From Flavobacteriales bacterium (GTDB lineage: Bacteria > Bacteroidota > Bacteroidia > Flavobacteriales_D > Crocinitomicaceae), in the NCBI GenBank assembly GCA_947447525.1, contig CANFJL010000005.1:62001-126000 (forward strand): a DNA stretch of 64,000 nt, written 5' to 3'. The notes under the pieces are model-generated. The model saw only the letters and a list, made by a program, of their open reading frames with translations, had not been told where the DNA came from and ran no database searches. The translations under genes were made by a program, and so were the position numbers. Below are positions 53,266 to 62,696 of this stretch, in pieces. The first letter of the stretch is position 1, and the number at the start of each line of letters is the position of its first letter.

Positions 53266-55401
53266 TTACAGCACTACAAATTTTATCGCTTCTTTTAATA
53301 CTTCATTACTAAAGAATTGGATGAAGTAAACGCCACTGTTTGGCGCAACAAAGGTTGTATTATTGCTATTGATTTCCTGTTGCGCAATTATTTTTCCTTG
53401 AAAATCTAAAATTCTAATTTCATTAGCACCATCGTTTTCAATGTGTATGGTATTCCCACCATTGCTTGGATTTGGAAACACTTTGAAGGATGAATTAGTA
53501 TTTTCTTGAATACCATTGAATAGGTTGTCTTCAATTACATCAAAGTTACTATTCAATACACAGCCATTTTGATCGGTAATGCTTACTGAATATATTCCAG
53601 CATTCAGTTGGTTAATTTGCTGTGTTGTTGCACCTGTATTCCAAAGGTAAGAGTATAATGGCGTTCCACCAGTAACATTTAAATTGATGGAACCTGTATT
53701 ATTACCATTAGAATTGGTAACATTTGATACTAAATTTAAAGCTGCTGGTTCGCTTATTAAATATGACTTATAAGTAACACATCCGTTTCCATCTGTAAAA
53801 GTCAAGCGATAATTTCCTGCTGACAAATCAGTAATATCTTGTGTTGAACTACCGTTGTCCCATGCATAGATATAATTTGGTGTACCTTGAAGAACTGTTA
53901 CATCAATAGAACCATCATTCATTCCATTGCAACTTATGTTTTGAGTTGCAGCTGAAATCTGAGTAGCTAGAGATACGGCGATGGAGAATGTTGTGTCTCT
54001 TATACATCCGTGCGCATCCGTAACGATTACTTGAAAATCTCCATTTGTTATACTGTCTTGAGTTGAACCAATAAAATTGTTAGACCATTGAATATGATAA
54101 GGAGTTTGTCCACCTGTTGGATTGATTCCAATTTCTGTAAGTAAATCTGAACAATTAAAAACACTTGATCCATGAAGTTCCAAAGGATCTGAAAATTGAA
54201 GTGCCATGGCTACAGCAGCTGCCGCATCCAATCTACCCGTTCCAATTTTACCAACATAATTTGGATTTATAGCATCGATATTTTGGGAACTATTTTTTAA
54301 TATATTTTCAATATCTAAATTACTCAAGCATGGATTTACTGAAAGCATTAGTGCAACAGTTCCGCTGACTTGTGGTGCCGCAAAGGAAGTTCCTGAACTT
54401 GTTAAATACCATCCTGGAGCAGCGCTAATTGCCACATTGTAACCAGGAGCACTCAAATCTACTGCAGCATTGTGTTGGTGCGTTGATAAAGGATCACCAA
54501 TAATTTTCTGATGATTATCAGTTGCACCAATACTTGTAACTGAAAACACATGGTCCAATGACGCTGGATAAACGAGTTGATCCGCTCCTCCGCAGGTTGA
54601 TCCATTCCCAGCTGCTGCAATAATAAAGCTCCCATTTCCATATGCTTCATTAATTATATCTTGCATAATTTGATTGTAAAAGCATCCAGAAGTCCAACTG
54701 ATATTGATTACATCATATCCTGCATAAGAAGCTGCCAATACTTCATTGAAATTCATCTCATAAAGCGCTAAGGAACTATTAAATCCAATAGCACTTTTTC
54801 CAACTTGATTGTCTGTATTTCCTGCTGCTAAAATTGAAACGGCAGTTCCGTGAGTAGAAGTTGTCGTGTTATTTGAATTGTAATGCACCACCTTTCCAAC
54901 TAATTCTTCGTGAGCGACATTAAAATTTTGGTCTGAAATGGCAATGGCAATAGCGCTGTCACCATGGGTTGTGTTCCAAGCACCTTGAGCGTTAATAAGA
55001 TCTAAGGCATAATCATTTGCAAATTCAACATTATAATCATCTGGCGTATACAAGGGTGCATAATTTGGACCTGCAACCACTTGACTAACAAAAGCATTTA
55101 ATTTTGACACACCTTCCATTAATGCTGCTTCATTACAATTACATGTTATTTCATATACTTTTAAAAGTTCTTTATTTTTTGAAGATGGAACAACTTGTTC
55201 AAATTTTGTAATGTTCAATGATGCAATAAGAGCATTCAATTCAATATTTGAAGAAGTCAATTGATTATTTAAAGATACGGGAAGTACTTTATTATCTTCA
55301 ATTCGTGCCCATACTTTCCCTTGAACTTGTCCATAAGATAAATTGGTCAACACTATAATTGAAAGGATAAAACTGTTTGTAAGTAGCATTAATGTCCTCA
55401 T
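53266..55401 (-). CDS. T9SS-secreted subtilase (S8) with SprB-like repeats
   Basis: 711 aa. Signal peptide 1-24 and a pro-region (25-130). The S8 triad is intact: Asp157 (AISDQNF), His184 (STHGTAVS) and Ser339 (SGTSFAAP), with oxyanion Asn266 (AAAGNGST). Three SprB-like repeats follow (about 405-620, each DGSI/GSI ... PYHIQW or YIYAW ... NGC), then a type A sorting domain (FPNPSNGG ... GVYFIQFFS). It should be a secreted protease carried to the surface or medium. SprB-like repeats in a protease are notable. It is a single gene. Confidence 0.9.
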   Translation of the reverse strand: MRTLMLLTNSFILSIIVLTNLSYGQVQGKVWARIEDNKVLPVSLNNQLTSSNIELNALIASLNITKFEQVVPSSKNKELLKVYEITCNCNEAALMEGVSKLNAFVSQVVAGPNYAPLYTPDDYNVEFANDYALDLINAQGAWNTTHGDSAIAIAISDQNFNVAHEELVGKVVHYNSNNTTTSTHGTAVSILAAGNTDNQVGKSAIGFNSSLALYEMNFNEVLAASYAGYDVINISWTSGCFYNQIMQDIINEAYGNGSFIIAAAGNGSTCGGADQLVYPASLDHVFSVTSIGATDNHQKIIGDPLSTHQHNAAVDLSAPGYNVAISAAPGWYLTSSGTSFAAPQVSGTVALMLSVNPCLSNLDIENILKNSSQNIDAINPNYVGKIGTGRLDAAAAVAMALQFSDPLELHGSSVFNCSDLLTEIGINPTGGQTPYHIQWSNNFIGSTQDSITNGDFQVIVTDAHGCIRDTTFSIAVSLATQISAATQNISCNGMNDGSIDVTVLQGTPNYIYAWDNGSSTQDITDLSAGNYRLTFTDGNGCVTYKSYLISEPAALNLVSNVTNSNGNNTGSINLNVTGGTPLYSYLWNTGATTQQINQLNAGIYSVSITDQNGCVLNSNFDVIEDNLFNGIQENTNSSFKVFPNPSNGGNTIHIENDGANEIRILDFQGKIIAQQEINSNNTTFVAPNSGVYFIQFFSNEVLKEAIKFVVL

Positions 55402-55576
55402 AATCGTTCTTTTTTATAATTACTATACAAAGAGAATCTAAAAGAACAAGTCGAAAAGTCTATTAATCAGAAAGGATTGCAAAATATACAAGCTTGCGTA
55501 GGCTTTTGTAGGTGTTTTTGTCACGGTCACTACGTAGAAATACTTAGTCTAAAGGATGGACTAGCAATTAAGCGAA

Positions 55577-56653
55577 CTATTTTTGGGCTAATTTAAATAA
55601 GGCAAGGGCCACCAAAGAAAAAATCATATTGGGAACCCAAACCGCTAGATAGGTAGGAAATCCAACATTCATAGAAGCAACGGTCATCACTTTCATTGCA
55701 AAAATATAGATAAAGACAAAGCCTAATCCAATTGCAATATTTATTCCAACACCACCTCGTTTTTTTCTTGAAGAAACTGCAACTCCAATGATGGTTAATA
55801 TATAGGTTGCAAAAGGATAAGAGGTGCGCTGATAAAGCTCAATTTCATAATTTGGAACGAAGGCGGAACCCTTTGCTTTTTCTTTTTTTATCAAGGTTTT
55901 CAATTCACTATAGGTCATTGTTTCTGCAACGTTTTCTCTTTGAGCCATTTCTTCAATCCTAAAATTAAAGGAAGTGTCTAATTTATGTTGATGTATTAAG
56001 CTGCCTTTTGGAAATCCATGTTGCTTTTTATATAAATCGGTTAATGTCCATTTATTTGTCCCGGGAATATTTTTTGCAGTGCGTGCTTTTAGGAAATTTT
56101 CAGCATGATTACTGTCATCCCATTGTTGCACTACGAAATCATTTACTTGTCCTTCTGTATTACTATAATTTGAAAAATATACCACTTGATTCCCAGGATA
56201 TTCAGCATGGTAATTTTCCACTAGCATTTCATCTCGATAATATTTTTCTTCAAAGGCTAAACGCACTTTATTAGCCCTTGGAACAATAAAGTGATTGAGT
56301 AATAGGGAGAACAACATTAAAATAGTCGAGGCCAAGACATAGGGTCTCAGAAATCTGTTGATAGGTCTACCACTGAACCAAATAGGAATTATCTCGGTGT
56401 CTTGGGCCATTTTTGCAGTGAACCAAATAACAGAAATAAAAATGATCATGGAAGAAAACATATTTCCGTGAAAGATGATAAAGCCCAAATAATATTCGAA
56501 AACAATAGCAGAAAACGGAGCTTTATTGGAAATGAATTCACTTAATTTTTCAGACACATCAAACACCATTGCAAGGAGCATAATAATGCCCAGCATGAAG
56601 AAAAAAGTCGTGAGAAACTTCTTTATGATGTATTTATCAATAATTGACAGCAC
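55577..56653 (-). CDS. LptF/LptG family permease (YjgP/YjgQ)
   Basis: 358 aa. Six hydrophobic segments in two groups of three flanking a periplasmic beta-jellyroll (about 130-240). It opens LSIIDKYIIKKFLTTFFFMLG, the family N-terminus. The LptB2FG transporter extracts LPS from the inner membrane. Whether this is LptF or LptG cannot be told. It starts 3 bp after tgt, so it is in its operon. Confidence 0.9.
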   Translation of the reverse strand: MLSIIDKYIIKKFLTTFFFMLGIIMLLAMVFDVSEKLSEFISNKAPFSAIVFEYYLGFIIFHGNMFSSMIIFISVIWFTAKMAQDTEIIPIWFSGRPINRFLRPYVLASTILMLFSLLLNHFIVPRANKVRLAFEEKYYRDEMLVENYHAEYPGNQVVYFSNYSNTEGQVNDFVVQQWDDSNHAENFLKARTAKNIPGTNKWTLTDLYKKQHGFPKGSLIHQHKLDTSFNFRIEEMAQRENVAETMTYSELKTLIKKEKAKGSAFVPNYEIELYQRTSYPFATYILTIIGVAVSSRKKRGGVGINIAIGLGFVFIYIFAMKVMTVASMNVGFPTYLAVWVPNMIFSLVALALFKLAQK

Positions 56654-56656
56654 TTC

Positions 56657-57787
56657 TTATCGTCTTTGTGATAATTGTTTAACCATAGTATTTTTCCAAG
56701 ATAAAAAATCTCCCGCCTTAATATGTTGTCTAGCCTGCTCTACTAACTCTAAGTAAAAGGCTAAATTGTGAATGGTAGCAATTTGAATCCCCAAATATTC
56801 TTGCGCTTTAATGAGATGTCTAAGGTAAGCTTTAGTGTAGACTTGATCAACCCATACTTTTGAGTTCTCATCAATTGGACTAAAATCATCCGCCCATTTT
56901 AAATTCTTAATATTGATAGTCCCTTCCCAAGTAAATAGCATACCATGTCTTGCGTTTCTGCTCGGCATCACACAGTCGAACATATCAATTCCTAAAGCTA
57001 TGCATTCTAGTATATTCCAAGGAGTACCAACACCCATAAGATAGCGTGCTTTATCCTTTGGAAGTATACTGCATACATGTTCCGTCATTTCATACAATTC
57101 ATCTTCTGGTTCTCCAACAGATAATCCTCCAATGGCATTTCCTACGGTGCCGTATTCTGCAATAGTTTCAGCAGAAATAGTTCTTAAGTCTTTGTAAGTA
57201 CTTCCTTGTACAATGGGAAATAAACATTGTTCGTGGGCATACAAGCCCTTTGTTTGATCCATGTGGTCATAGCATCTTTTCAACCATCTATGGGTTAATT
57301 CCATAGAGTTTTTAGCATATTTATAATCGCATGGATAGGGCGTGCATTCGTCAAATGCCATAATAATATCTGCACCGATACTTCTCTGTATCTCGATTGC
57401 TTTTTCTGGTGTAAAATATAAATAGCTTCCATTGAGATGTGATTGGAATCGCACCCCATCTTCATTTATTTTTCTCGAACCTGCTAAGGAATAAACTTGG
57501 TAACCACCACTATCGGTCAGAATTGGTCTTTCCCAACCCATGAATCCATGTAAACCTCCCGCTTTTTCTAAAATATCAGTTCCAGGGCGTAAAAATAAAT
57601 GGTAGGTATTGCCCAGTATAATTTGAGCCTGAATATCATCTCTTAGTTCTTGTTGATGTACACCTTTTACACTCCCAACAGTGCCTACTGGCATAAATAT
57701 CGGAGTAGTAATTGTTCCGTGATCTGTATGTACAAGTCCTAGACGTGCATTGGTTTCTTTATCTTGATGGAGTAACTCGAAGTGCAT
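56657..57787 (-). CDS. tgt: tRNA-guanine transglycosylase
   Basis: 376 aa TIM-barrel enzyme that inserts preQ1 (or queuine) at G34 of GUN tRNAs. Motifs: GTVGSVKGVH, TDSGGYQVYSL (Asp92), FDECTPYP (146-152) and FDCVMPSRNARHG with catalytic Asp271. The zinc-binding block is odd: the region at 301-317 reads DFSPIDENSKVWVDQVY where most bacterial Tgt have CxCxxC; only His340 of the four ligands remains. No other break is seen, so zinc loss looks natural rather than a sequence error. The lptF/G-type gene follows after 3 bp. Confidence 0.92.
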   Translation of the reverse strand: MHFELLHQDKETNARLGLVHTDHGTITTPIFMPVGTVGSVKGVHQQELRDDIQAQIILGNTYHLFLRPGTDILEKAGGLHGFMGWERPILTDSGGYQVYSLAGSRKINEDGVRFQSHLNGSYLYFTPEKAIEIQRSIGADIIMAFDECTPYPCDYKYAKNSMELTHRWLKRCYDHMDQTKGLYAHEQCLFPIVQGSTYKDLRTISAETIAEYGTVGNAIGGLSVGEPEDELYEMTEHVCSILPKDKARYLMGVGTPWNILECIALGIDMFDCVMPSRNARHGMLFTWEGTINIKNLKWADDFSPIDENSKVWVDQVYTKAYLRHLIKAQEYLGIQIATIHNLAFYLELVEQARQHIKAGDFLSWKNTMVKQLSQRR

Positions 57788-57865
57788 AACAATGTTGAAA
57801 AATACCTAGGGCAAAGATACGCGTATTTAATTTGCAATCTCATCTTTGTAAAAATTGTAAAGCTT

Positions 57866-59002
57866 ATGTCTTTGATCCCGACGCTGTCGTGGAATATCTT
57901 TTCGATATTTTTCTTTATCCTCTGTTTTTTTGGATCAGTTCAATTGTTGTTTGTTCTAATGATTCACGGTCGCTTGGCTTTTTTTAAAGGAAAGAAATCT
58001 ATTGAGAACCCAATAGAAATCCCTGTTAGTATCATCATTGCGGCACGTAATGAATCAGATAATTTATATGAAAATTTACCGTCAATTTTAGCTCAAGATT
58101 ATCCAAATTTCGAGGTGATTGTCGTAAATAATCAATCTATAGACGACAGTAGTTGGTTGCTCAATGCCTTCTGTCGCGAATACTCAAATTTAAAAGTGGT
58201 TGAATTAGGCAAAAACAAACATTTGCGCCCCGGTAAGAAACTTTCTATTACACTCGCTATAAAGGGTGCCAAGTATGAGCACTTTATTTTGACAGATGCT
58301 GATTGTAAGCCTGCATCCAATCAATGGTTGCGACAAATGGCGGGGACTTTTTCAAAAACCAAACAAGTTGTTTTAGGATATGGACCATCATCTGTTCAAA
58401 AGGGATTTTTAAACAAGGTGGTTCGTTTTGATACCGCTTGGATTGGAGTGAATTATATGTCGATGGCCCTCGCGCGATTACCATACATGGGGGTCGGTCG
58501 AAATTTGGCTTATACCAAACAAGTTTTTGAATCGGTTAATGGTTTTAAATCCCATTATGGTTTGCCTTCTGGTGATGACGATTTGTTTATACAGGAAGCT
58601 GCAAGGAAATCTAATTATACCATTCAAATTGACCCAGCGACGTATTGTTTTTCTCCTCCTCCTAACACGTGGAAAACTTGGCAAAGACAAAAGAATCGGC
58701 ATTACTCTACTTCAAGTAGGTATAAGTTTATTAAAAAATCATTGTTAGGAATATATCCTTTATCTCTGTTATTGATGTGGATTTCCTTTGTTATTTTGCT
58801 TTGTAATTTTAGTTGGGCCATTATTGCAAGTATTATTTTTGGTTGTATACTTTTAATAAAGTGGATTTTACAAGCAAGATGCCTACTCAAATTACACGAA
58901 AAAGGATTCGTATGGGCTTTTCCTTTATGGGATTTAGGTTATGCAATACTAGCACCAATGATGTATTATATTTCTGATCGCAAACGATATTATAAATGGT
59001 AG
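57866..59002 (+). CDS. Membrane glycosyltransferase, family 2
   Basis: 378 aa from the chosen start. The ATG at 57866 begins the first membrane segment (WNIFSIFFFILCFFGSVQLLFVL); a start at 57782 would add 28 residues overlapping the divergent tgt start. GT2 core: VSIIIAARNESDNLYENLPSIL, DADC (DxD type), then a middle block with GVGRNLAY and GDDDLFIQEAA, and WQRQKNRHY (Q/RxxRW-like). Two to three C-terminal membrane helices follow. It adds a sugar to a lipid or polymer; substrate unknown. The sigma-factor gene overlaps its end by 7 bp. Confidence 0.87.
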   Translation: MSLIPTLSWNIFSIFFFILCFFGSVQLLFVLMIHGRLAFFKGKKSIENPIEIPVSIIIAARNESDNLYENLPSILAQDYPNFEVIVVNNQSIDDSSWLLNAFCREYSNLKVVELGKNKHLRPGKKLSITLAIKGAKYEHFILTDADCKPASNQWLRQMAGTFSKTKQVVLGYGPSSVQKGFLNKVVRFDTAWIGVNYMSMALARLPYMGVGRNLAYTKQVFESVNGFKSHYGLPSGDDDLFIQEAARKSNYTIQIDPATYCFSPPPNTWKTWQRQKNRHYSTSSRYKFIKKSLLGIYPLSLLLMWISFVILLCNFSWAIIASIIFGCILLIKWILQARCLLKLHEKGFVWAFPLWDLGYAILAPMMYYISDRKRYYKW

Positions 59003-59601
59003 AGAACGAACATTTGTCAGACAAAGCAAAGCATGACCTCGTATTGGTTGAAGCCGCTAAGTCAGGAAAACAAAGCGCATACGCTGAGTTGATGGATCGC
59101 TACCGCGATTCTATTTATTATATGATGGTGAAAATGGTAAAGAATCAGGATGATGCTGATGATTTAACCATAGAAGCGTTTGGGAAAGCATTTAATCGAT
59201 TAGATCAATATTCACCGAGTTTCGCCTTTAGTACATGGCTGTTTAAAATTGCTTCCAATAACTGTATTGACTTTATTAGAAAGAAACGCATTCAAGTGCT
59301 TTCTATGGATGCTGGTGTATCTACTTCTGATGGTGGCTATATGAGAATTGATGCAAAATCAAATACACACAATCCAGAGGAATCACTGATTTATGGACAA
59401 AGGCTCAGTCATATGCGCTTGCTGGTAAGTAAACTAAAACCCCGTTATAGAGAATTGGTTGAAAAACGCTATTTCGAAGAGTTGAGTTATGAAGAAATTG
59501 CACTTGAATTGAATTTACCTTTGGGAACTGTAAAAGCCCAATTGTTTCGTGCTCGAGATTTCTTAGCCAATATGATGGAAAAAACCAAGGATACGATCTA
59601 G
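58996..59601 (+). CDS. ECF-type sigma-70 family RNA polymerase sigma factor
   Basis: 201 aa. Region 2: YRDSIYYMMVKMVKNQDDADDLTIEAFGKAFNRLDQY and FSTWLFKIASNNCIDFIRKKR; region 4: RYFEELSYEEIALELNLPLGTVKAQLFRARDFL. It lacks regions 1 and 3, so it is ECF type. It overlaps the glycosyltransferase gene by 7 bp and rsmG by 1 bp. No anti-sigma factor gene is adjacent. Members of this type often act in envelope stress; here the target is unknown. Confidence 0.92.
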   Translation: MVENEHLSDKAKHDLVLVEAAKSGKQSAYAELMDRYRDSIYYMMVKMVKNQDDADDLTIEAFGKAFNRLDQYSPSFAFSTWLFKIASNNCIDFIRKKRIQVLSMDAGVSTSDGGYMRIDAKSNTHNPEESLIYGQRLSHMRLLVSKLKPRYRELVEKRYFEELSYEEIALELNLPLGTVKAQLFRARDFLANMMEKTKDTI

Positions 59602-60227
59602 TGAAACAAATAAAGAATCATTTCCCTTCTCTTTCAAGTGAACAAATTGAACAATTTACAGCATTAGAATCTCTTTATAGTCATTGGAACGAGCAAATAA
59701 ATGTCATTTCCCGAAAGGATATTGAAAATTTCTACGAAAGACATGTCCTTCATTCTTTGGGGATAGCAAAAGTTCTTGAATTTAAGAAGGGCACTGATGT
59801 TTTGGATGTAGGAACAGGTGGTGGTTTTCCTGGAATTCCATTGGCAATTCTTTTTCCTGATACTCATTTTACATTGGTAGATTCGATAGGTAAAAAAATT
59901 AAAGTGGTTCAAGAGGTCGCTTCAGCTTTAGGATTAAAAAATGTAACGGCTATTCATCAAAGAGCGGAAGAAGTGAAAGGTAAGTTTGATTTTGTTGTGA
60001 GTAGGGCGGTAACCAAAATGTCAGATTTCATTCCCTGGGTGGAAAAAAAGATTAAACAAGAATCTATTCATTCCTTAAAAAATGGAATTTTATATCTTAA
60101 AGGCGGGGAATTAAAGGAAGAAATGCGTTTGGTGAAGCAAAAAAATAAAGCCTTTCATTTACCCTTATTTTATAAGGAAGAATTTTTTGAAACCAAGCAA
60201 GTAGTTTATGTGAAATTAGTTAAGTAG
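59601..60227 (+). CDS. rsmG: 16S rRNA (guanine-527 N7)-methyltransferase
   Basis: 208 aa. Rossmann methyltransferase with SAM motif VLDVGTGGGFPGIPLAILFP and the family block ISRKDIENFYERHVLHSLGI. It methylates G527 of 16S rRNA; loss gives low-level streptomycin resistance in other bacteria. The GTG start at 59601 overlaps the sigma-factor stop (TAGTG), so they are coupled. It overlaps apaG on the other strand by 12 bp. Confidence 0.95.
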   Translation: MKQIKNHFPSLSSEQIEQFTALESLYSHWNEQINVISRKDIENFYERHVLHSLGIAKVLEFKKGTDVLDVGTGGGFPGIPLAILFPDTHFTLVDSIGKKIKVVQEVASALGLKNVTAIHQRAEEVKGKFDFVVSRAVTKMSDFIPWVEKKIKQESIHSLKNGILYLKGGELKEEMRLVKQKNKAFHLPLFYKEEFFETKQVVYVKLVK

Positions 60228-60602
60228 AATCGGATATACCATCGTGAATTCTGGTATTTTCACTTTAAACAGCTCCTCATTGAATAAGTTTTTGAAAGTA
60301 TAATAGCCCGTCATCTTCCCATAAGGCATGAAAAATTCTGTAAAACTCGAATAAGTAAACTTCCCATCAGGTAGTATTTCTGGTTGTAAACCTATTACGC
60401 CTTCTCCTTCTATTTCTGCAGCACCCAACAATAAGTGTTCGACAAACCATTGTCTGCGAAGCAATTGAATAGAGTAGGGTAAGTGATTTTGAACCACAAC
60501 ATCATATTTAAACCTAAAGGGTCCTTCGGGAAGTAAAGATTCCTCTAGAAGAAAAGTTGTTTTCACACTAATCTCAACTTCATAAATTTCTTTTTCGGTC
60601 AT
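60216..60602 (-). CDS. apaG: ApaG family protein
   Basis: 128 aa fibronectin-III-like fold. Family phrases: FKYDVVVQNHLPYSIQLLRRQW, EGVIGLQPEILPDGKFTYSSF and YGKMTGYYTF. Members are linked to Co2+/Mg2+ efflux and Ap4A levels, though the function is not settled. It is single, overlapping the convergent rsmG by 12 bp. Confidence 0.9.
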   Translation of the reverse strand: MTEKEIYEVEISVKTTFLLEESLLPEGPFRFKYDVVVQNHLPYSIQLLRRQWFVEHLLLGAAEIEGEGVIGLQPEILPDGKFTYSSFTEFFMPYGKMTGYYTFKNLFNEELFKVKIPEFTMVYPILLN

Positions 60603-60659
60603 AGGAATCTTTTTTATAAAACAAATCTATTGGAAATTTGTGCGCAAAAATTAATAATA

Positions 60660-61877
60660 TTAATTCAACCCTGGATATTTTAAATCTGCAATTAAAAAGA
60701 AACTGCCCGTTATTACGATTAAATCTTCTTTATTGCTAAGTCTTAACACTTCTCTCAATGCTTCATTTACTTCCTCAAATACTTTTTTCACTTGTGGAAT
60801 TTGTTCTTTAATCATCTTTAAATCTGATATCTTCATGGATCTTTCATTCTTAAAAGCACACAGATAAAGTTCAGCGTGTTTTGGAATTAGATGCAATAAA
60901 TCAAGAATTGGTTTGTCTTGACTGCTGCCTAGGATGAAACTAATTTTTTTATGCCCTAAGGCCTCGACAGCTTCTATGGTCGCTTTCATTCCAGCAGGGT
61001 TGTGAGAAACATCTGCAATTAGGGTTGGATTTTGCTGTAAAATTTGAAATCTACCAAAGTGACCGCTATTTTCTTGGAGTTTAATCAATGCTTGATGAAT
61101 GGTTGCTGAAGTACATTCTTTATCTATGATCTTAACAGCTTCAATCGCAGTATTCAAATTAGACAATTGATACATGGGAAGTTGGAAAGGAAGATCTAGT
61201 TGGCGCGGAAAATGTACCGGTGAATTTCTTTGATTGGCTACCTGAACCAAAAGATTTCTAATGCTTTCATTATCATTATTGATCAATACTGGAATATTTT
61301 CTTTGATTATACCTGCTTTTTCTGATGCAATTTCCTCCAGAGTATCACCTAAAAATTGTTGGTGATCAAGTGCAATGGGGGTGATAATACTAAGTATAGG
61401 ATTAATGACATTACTTGCGTCTAAGCGTCCTCCCAAACCTGTTTCAATAACTGCGATTTCACAATTATTATTTTTGAAGTGCACTAATGCCATGGCGAAA
61501 GTGATTTCAAAGAAAGATGGTTTAATCATTAATTCAGCACTTTTTATTGCGCTGCAAAAATGAATTACTTCTTCTTCACCAATCATTACACCATTAATTT
61601 TTATTCTTTCTCTGAAATCAAAGAGGTGTGGAGAGGTAAATAAGCCTACTTTTCTACCTTTTTCTATTAGAATAGAATTGATATAAGCACAGGTTGACCC
61701 TTTGCCATTAGTTCCGGCTACATGAATATAAGTTTGGTTTTCTTGTGGATTTTCAAATATTCCTAATAAGTAAGAAATACGCTCTAAACCTGGTTTGTAG
61801 GCGCTAGCACCATTTTCTTGATAAGAAGGAAATTGTTTGAATAACCAACTTATTGCTTCGGAATAGTTATCGAGCAT
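60660..61877 (-). CDS. folC: Folylpolyglutamate synthase/dihydrofolate synthase
   Basis: 405 aa Mur-ligase-like enzyme. ATP loop VAGTNGKGSTCAYINSIL, then LFTSPHLFDFRERIKING, ETGLGGRLDASNVI and DHQQFLGDTLEEIASEKAGIIK. It adds glutamate to dihydropteroate and folates. Its start lies inside the last 11 bp of the tonB-type gene, so it is translationally coupled to exbB-exbD-tonB. Confidence 0.95.
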   Translation of the reverse strand: MLDNYSEAISWLFKQFPSYQENGASAYKPGLERISYLLGIFENPQENQTYIHVAGTNGKGSTCAYINSILIEKGRKVGLFTSPHLFDFRERIKINGVMIGEEEVIHFCSAIKSAELMIKPSFFEITFAMALVHFKNNNCEIAVIETGLGGRLDASNVINPILSIITPIALDHQQFLGDTLEEIASEKAGIIKENIPVLINNDNESIRNLLVQVANQRNSPVHFPRQLDLPFQLPMYQLSNLNTAIEAVKIIDKECTSATIHQALIKLQENSGHFGRFQILQQNPTLIADVSHNPAGMKATIEAVEALGHKKISFILGSSQDKPILDLLHLIPKHAELYLCAFKNERSMKISDLKMIKEQIPQVKKVFEEVNEALREVLRLSNKEDLIVITGSFFLIADLKYPGLN

Positions 61878-62622
61878 GCAGACTAACGGTCAAGTAGGTG
61901 ATGGCTAAACCAGCATCTTTGTCCTTTTTGTAATGAACTTGCTTAATAACTTCTCTAATAACTTCGTTAATAATTTTTAGATCAATAGTGGTTCCTATAG
62001 ATCTAATGTAGGAGGCATTCACTACATCACCATTGGCATTTATGGTTAATTTGAGGTTTATTTTACTATCAAAATCAATAGCATATTCAGGTAACTTAGG
62101 ATCATTCATTCTTACTCTATTCTTACCATCACCAACACCATTTCCTTCACCATTTCCTTCACCACCACCATTTCCTCCAAAAGGACCATTCCCGGCACCA
62201 TTTCCACCACCATTTCCACCTGAGGCAAATGGATTGTTTCCTCTGTGGGAGGTTGATGGACCATTTTGAGTGTTGTTACCATTTGTTTTGTTGGAATTTC
62301 CTGAATTAACTTTTACATTAATGTTGTTATTTCCTGTAATTAATTGTTGAACTTGCTCTTTTGGAGTGTCTAATTTATCGTCGGAGGCTGTTCCTCCACC
62401 TGAACTGCCACCATCTTGTTGGACAGTAACATTATCAATCATGAATTCTTGAATTACTTCATCGGATTTGAAAGGTGGGATGTCTTTTGGAACAGGAGCG
62501 TAAATGAAAAAAGTAATAAAATAGGAGCCTACAAGTAGTAAAGTTATAGATAGAAAAGAAGCCACCAAAGCAATTTGTTGATCCTTTATTTCATCTTTAT
62601 GTGTTATTTGAAAAATTTCCAT
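61867..62622 (-). CDS. tonB: Energy transducer TonB
   Basis: 251 aa. N-terminal cytoplasmic segment and one transmembrane helix (about 18-42), a periplasmic linker, and the C-terminal TonB domain (about 165-251: PEYAIDFDSKINLKLTINANGDVVNASYIRSIG). The linker is unusual: instead of Pro-Lys/Glu repeats it is rich in Gly and Asn (GGNGGGNGAGNGPFGGNGG region, about 130-158). It transfers proton-motive-force energy to outer-membrane receptors. It lies 74 bp after exbD and overlaps folC by 11 bp. Confidence 0.85.
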   Translation of the reverse strand: MEIFQITHKDEIKDQQIALVASFLSITLLLVGSYFITFFIYAPVPKDIPPFKSDEVIQEFMIDNVTVQQDGGSSGGGTASDDKLDTPKEQVQQLITGNNNINVKVNSGNSNKTNGNNTQNGPSTSHRGNNPFASGGNGGGNGAGNGPFGGNGGGEGNGEGNGVGDGKNRVRMNDPKLPEYAIDFDSKINLKLTINANGDVVNASYIRSIGTTIDLKIINEVIREVIKQVHYKKDKDAGLAITYLTVSLHAR

Positions 62623-62696
62623 TTCTAATTGAGTTACTTTCTAGTGGAGTTAACGCAAAATCATCTTGAAAGTTACCAGTAAATAGTAGTTTTTTA

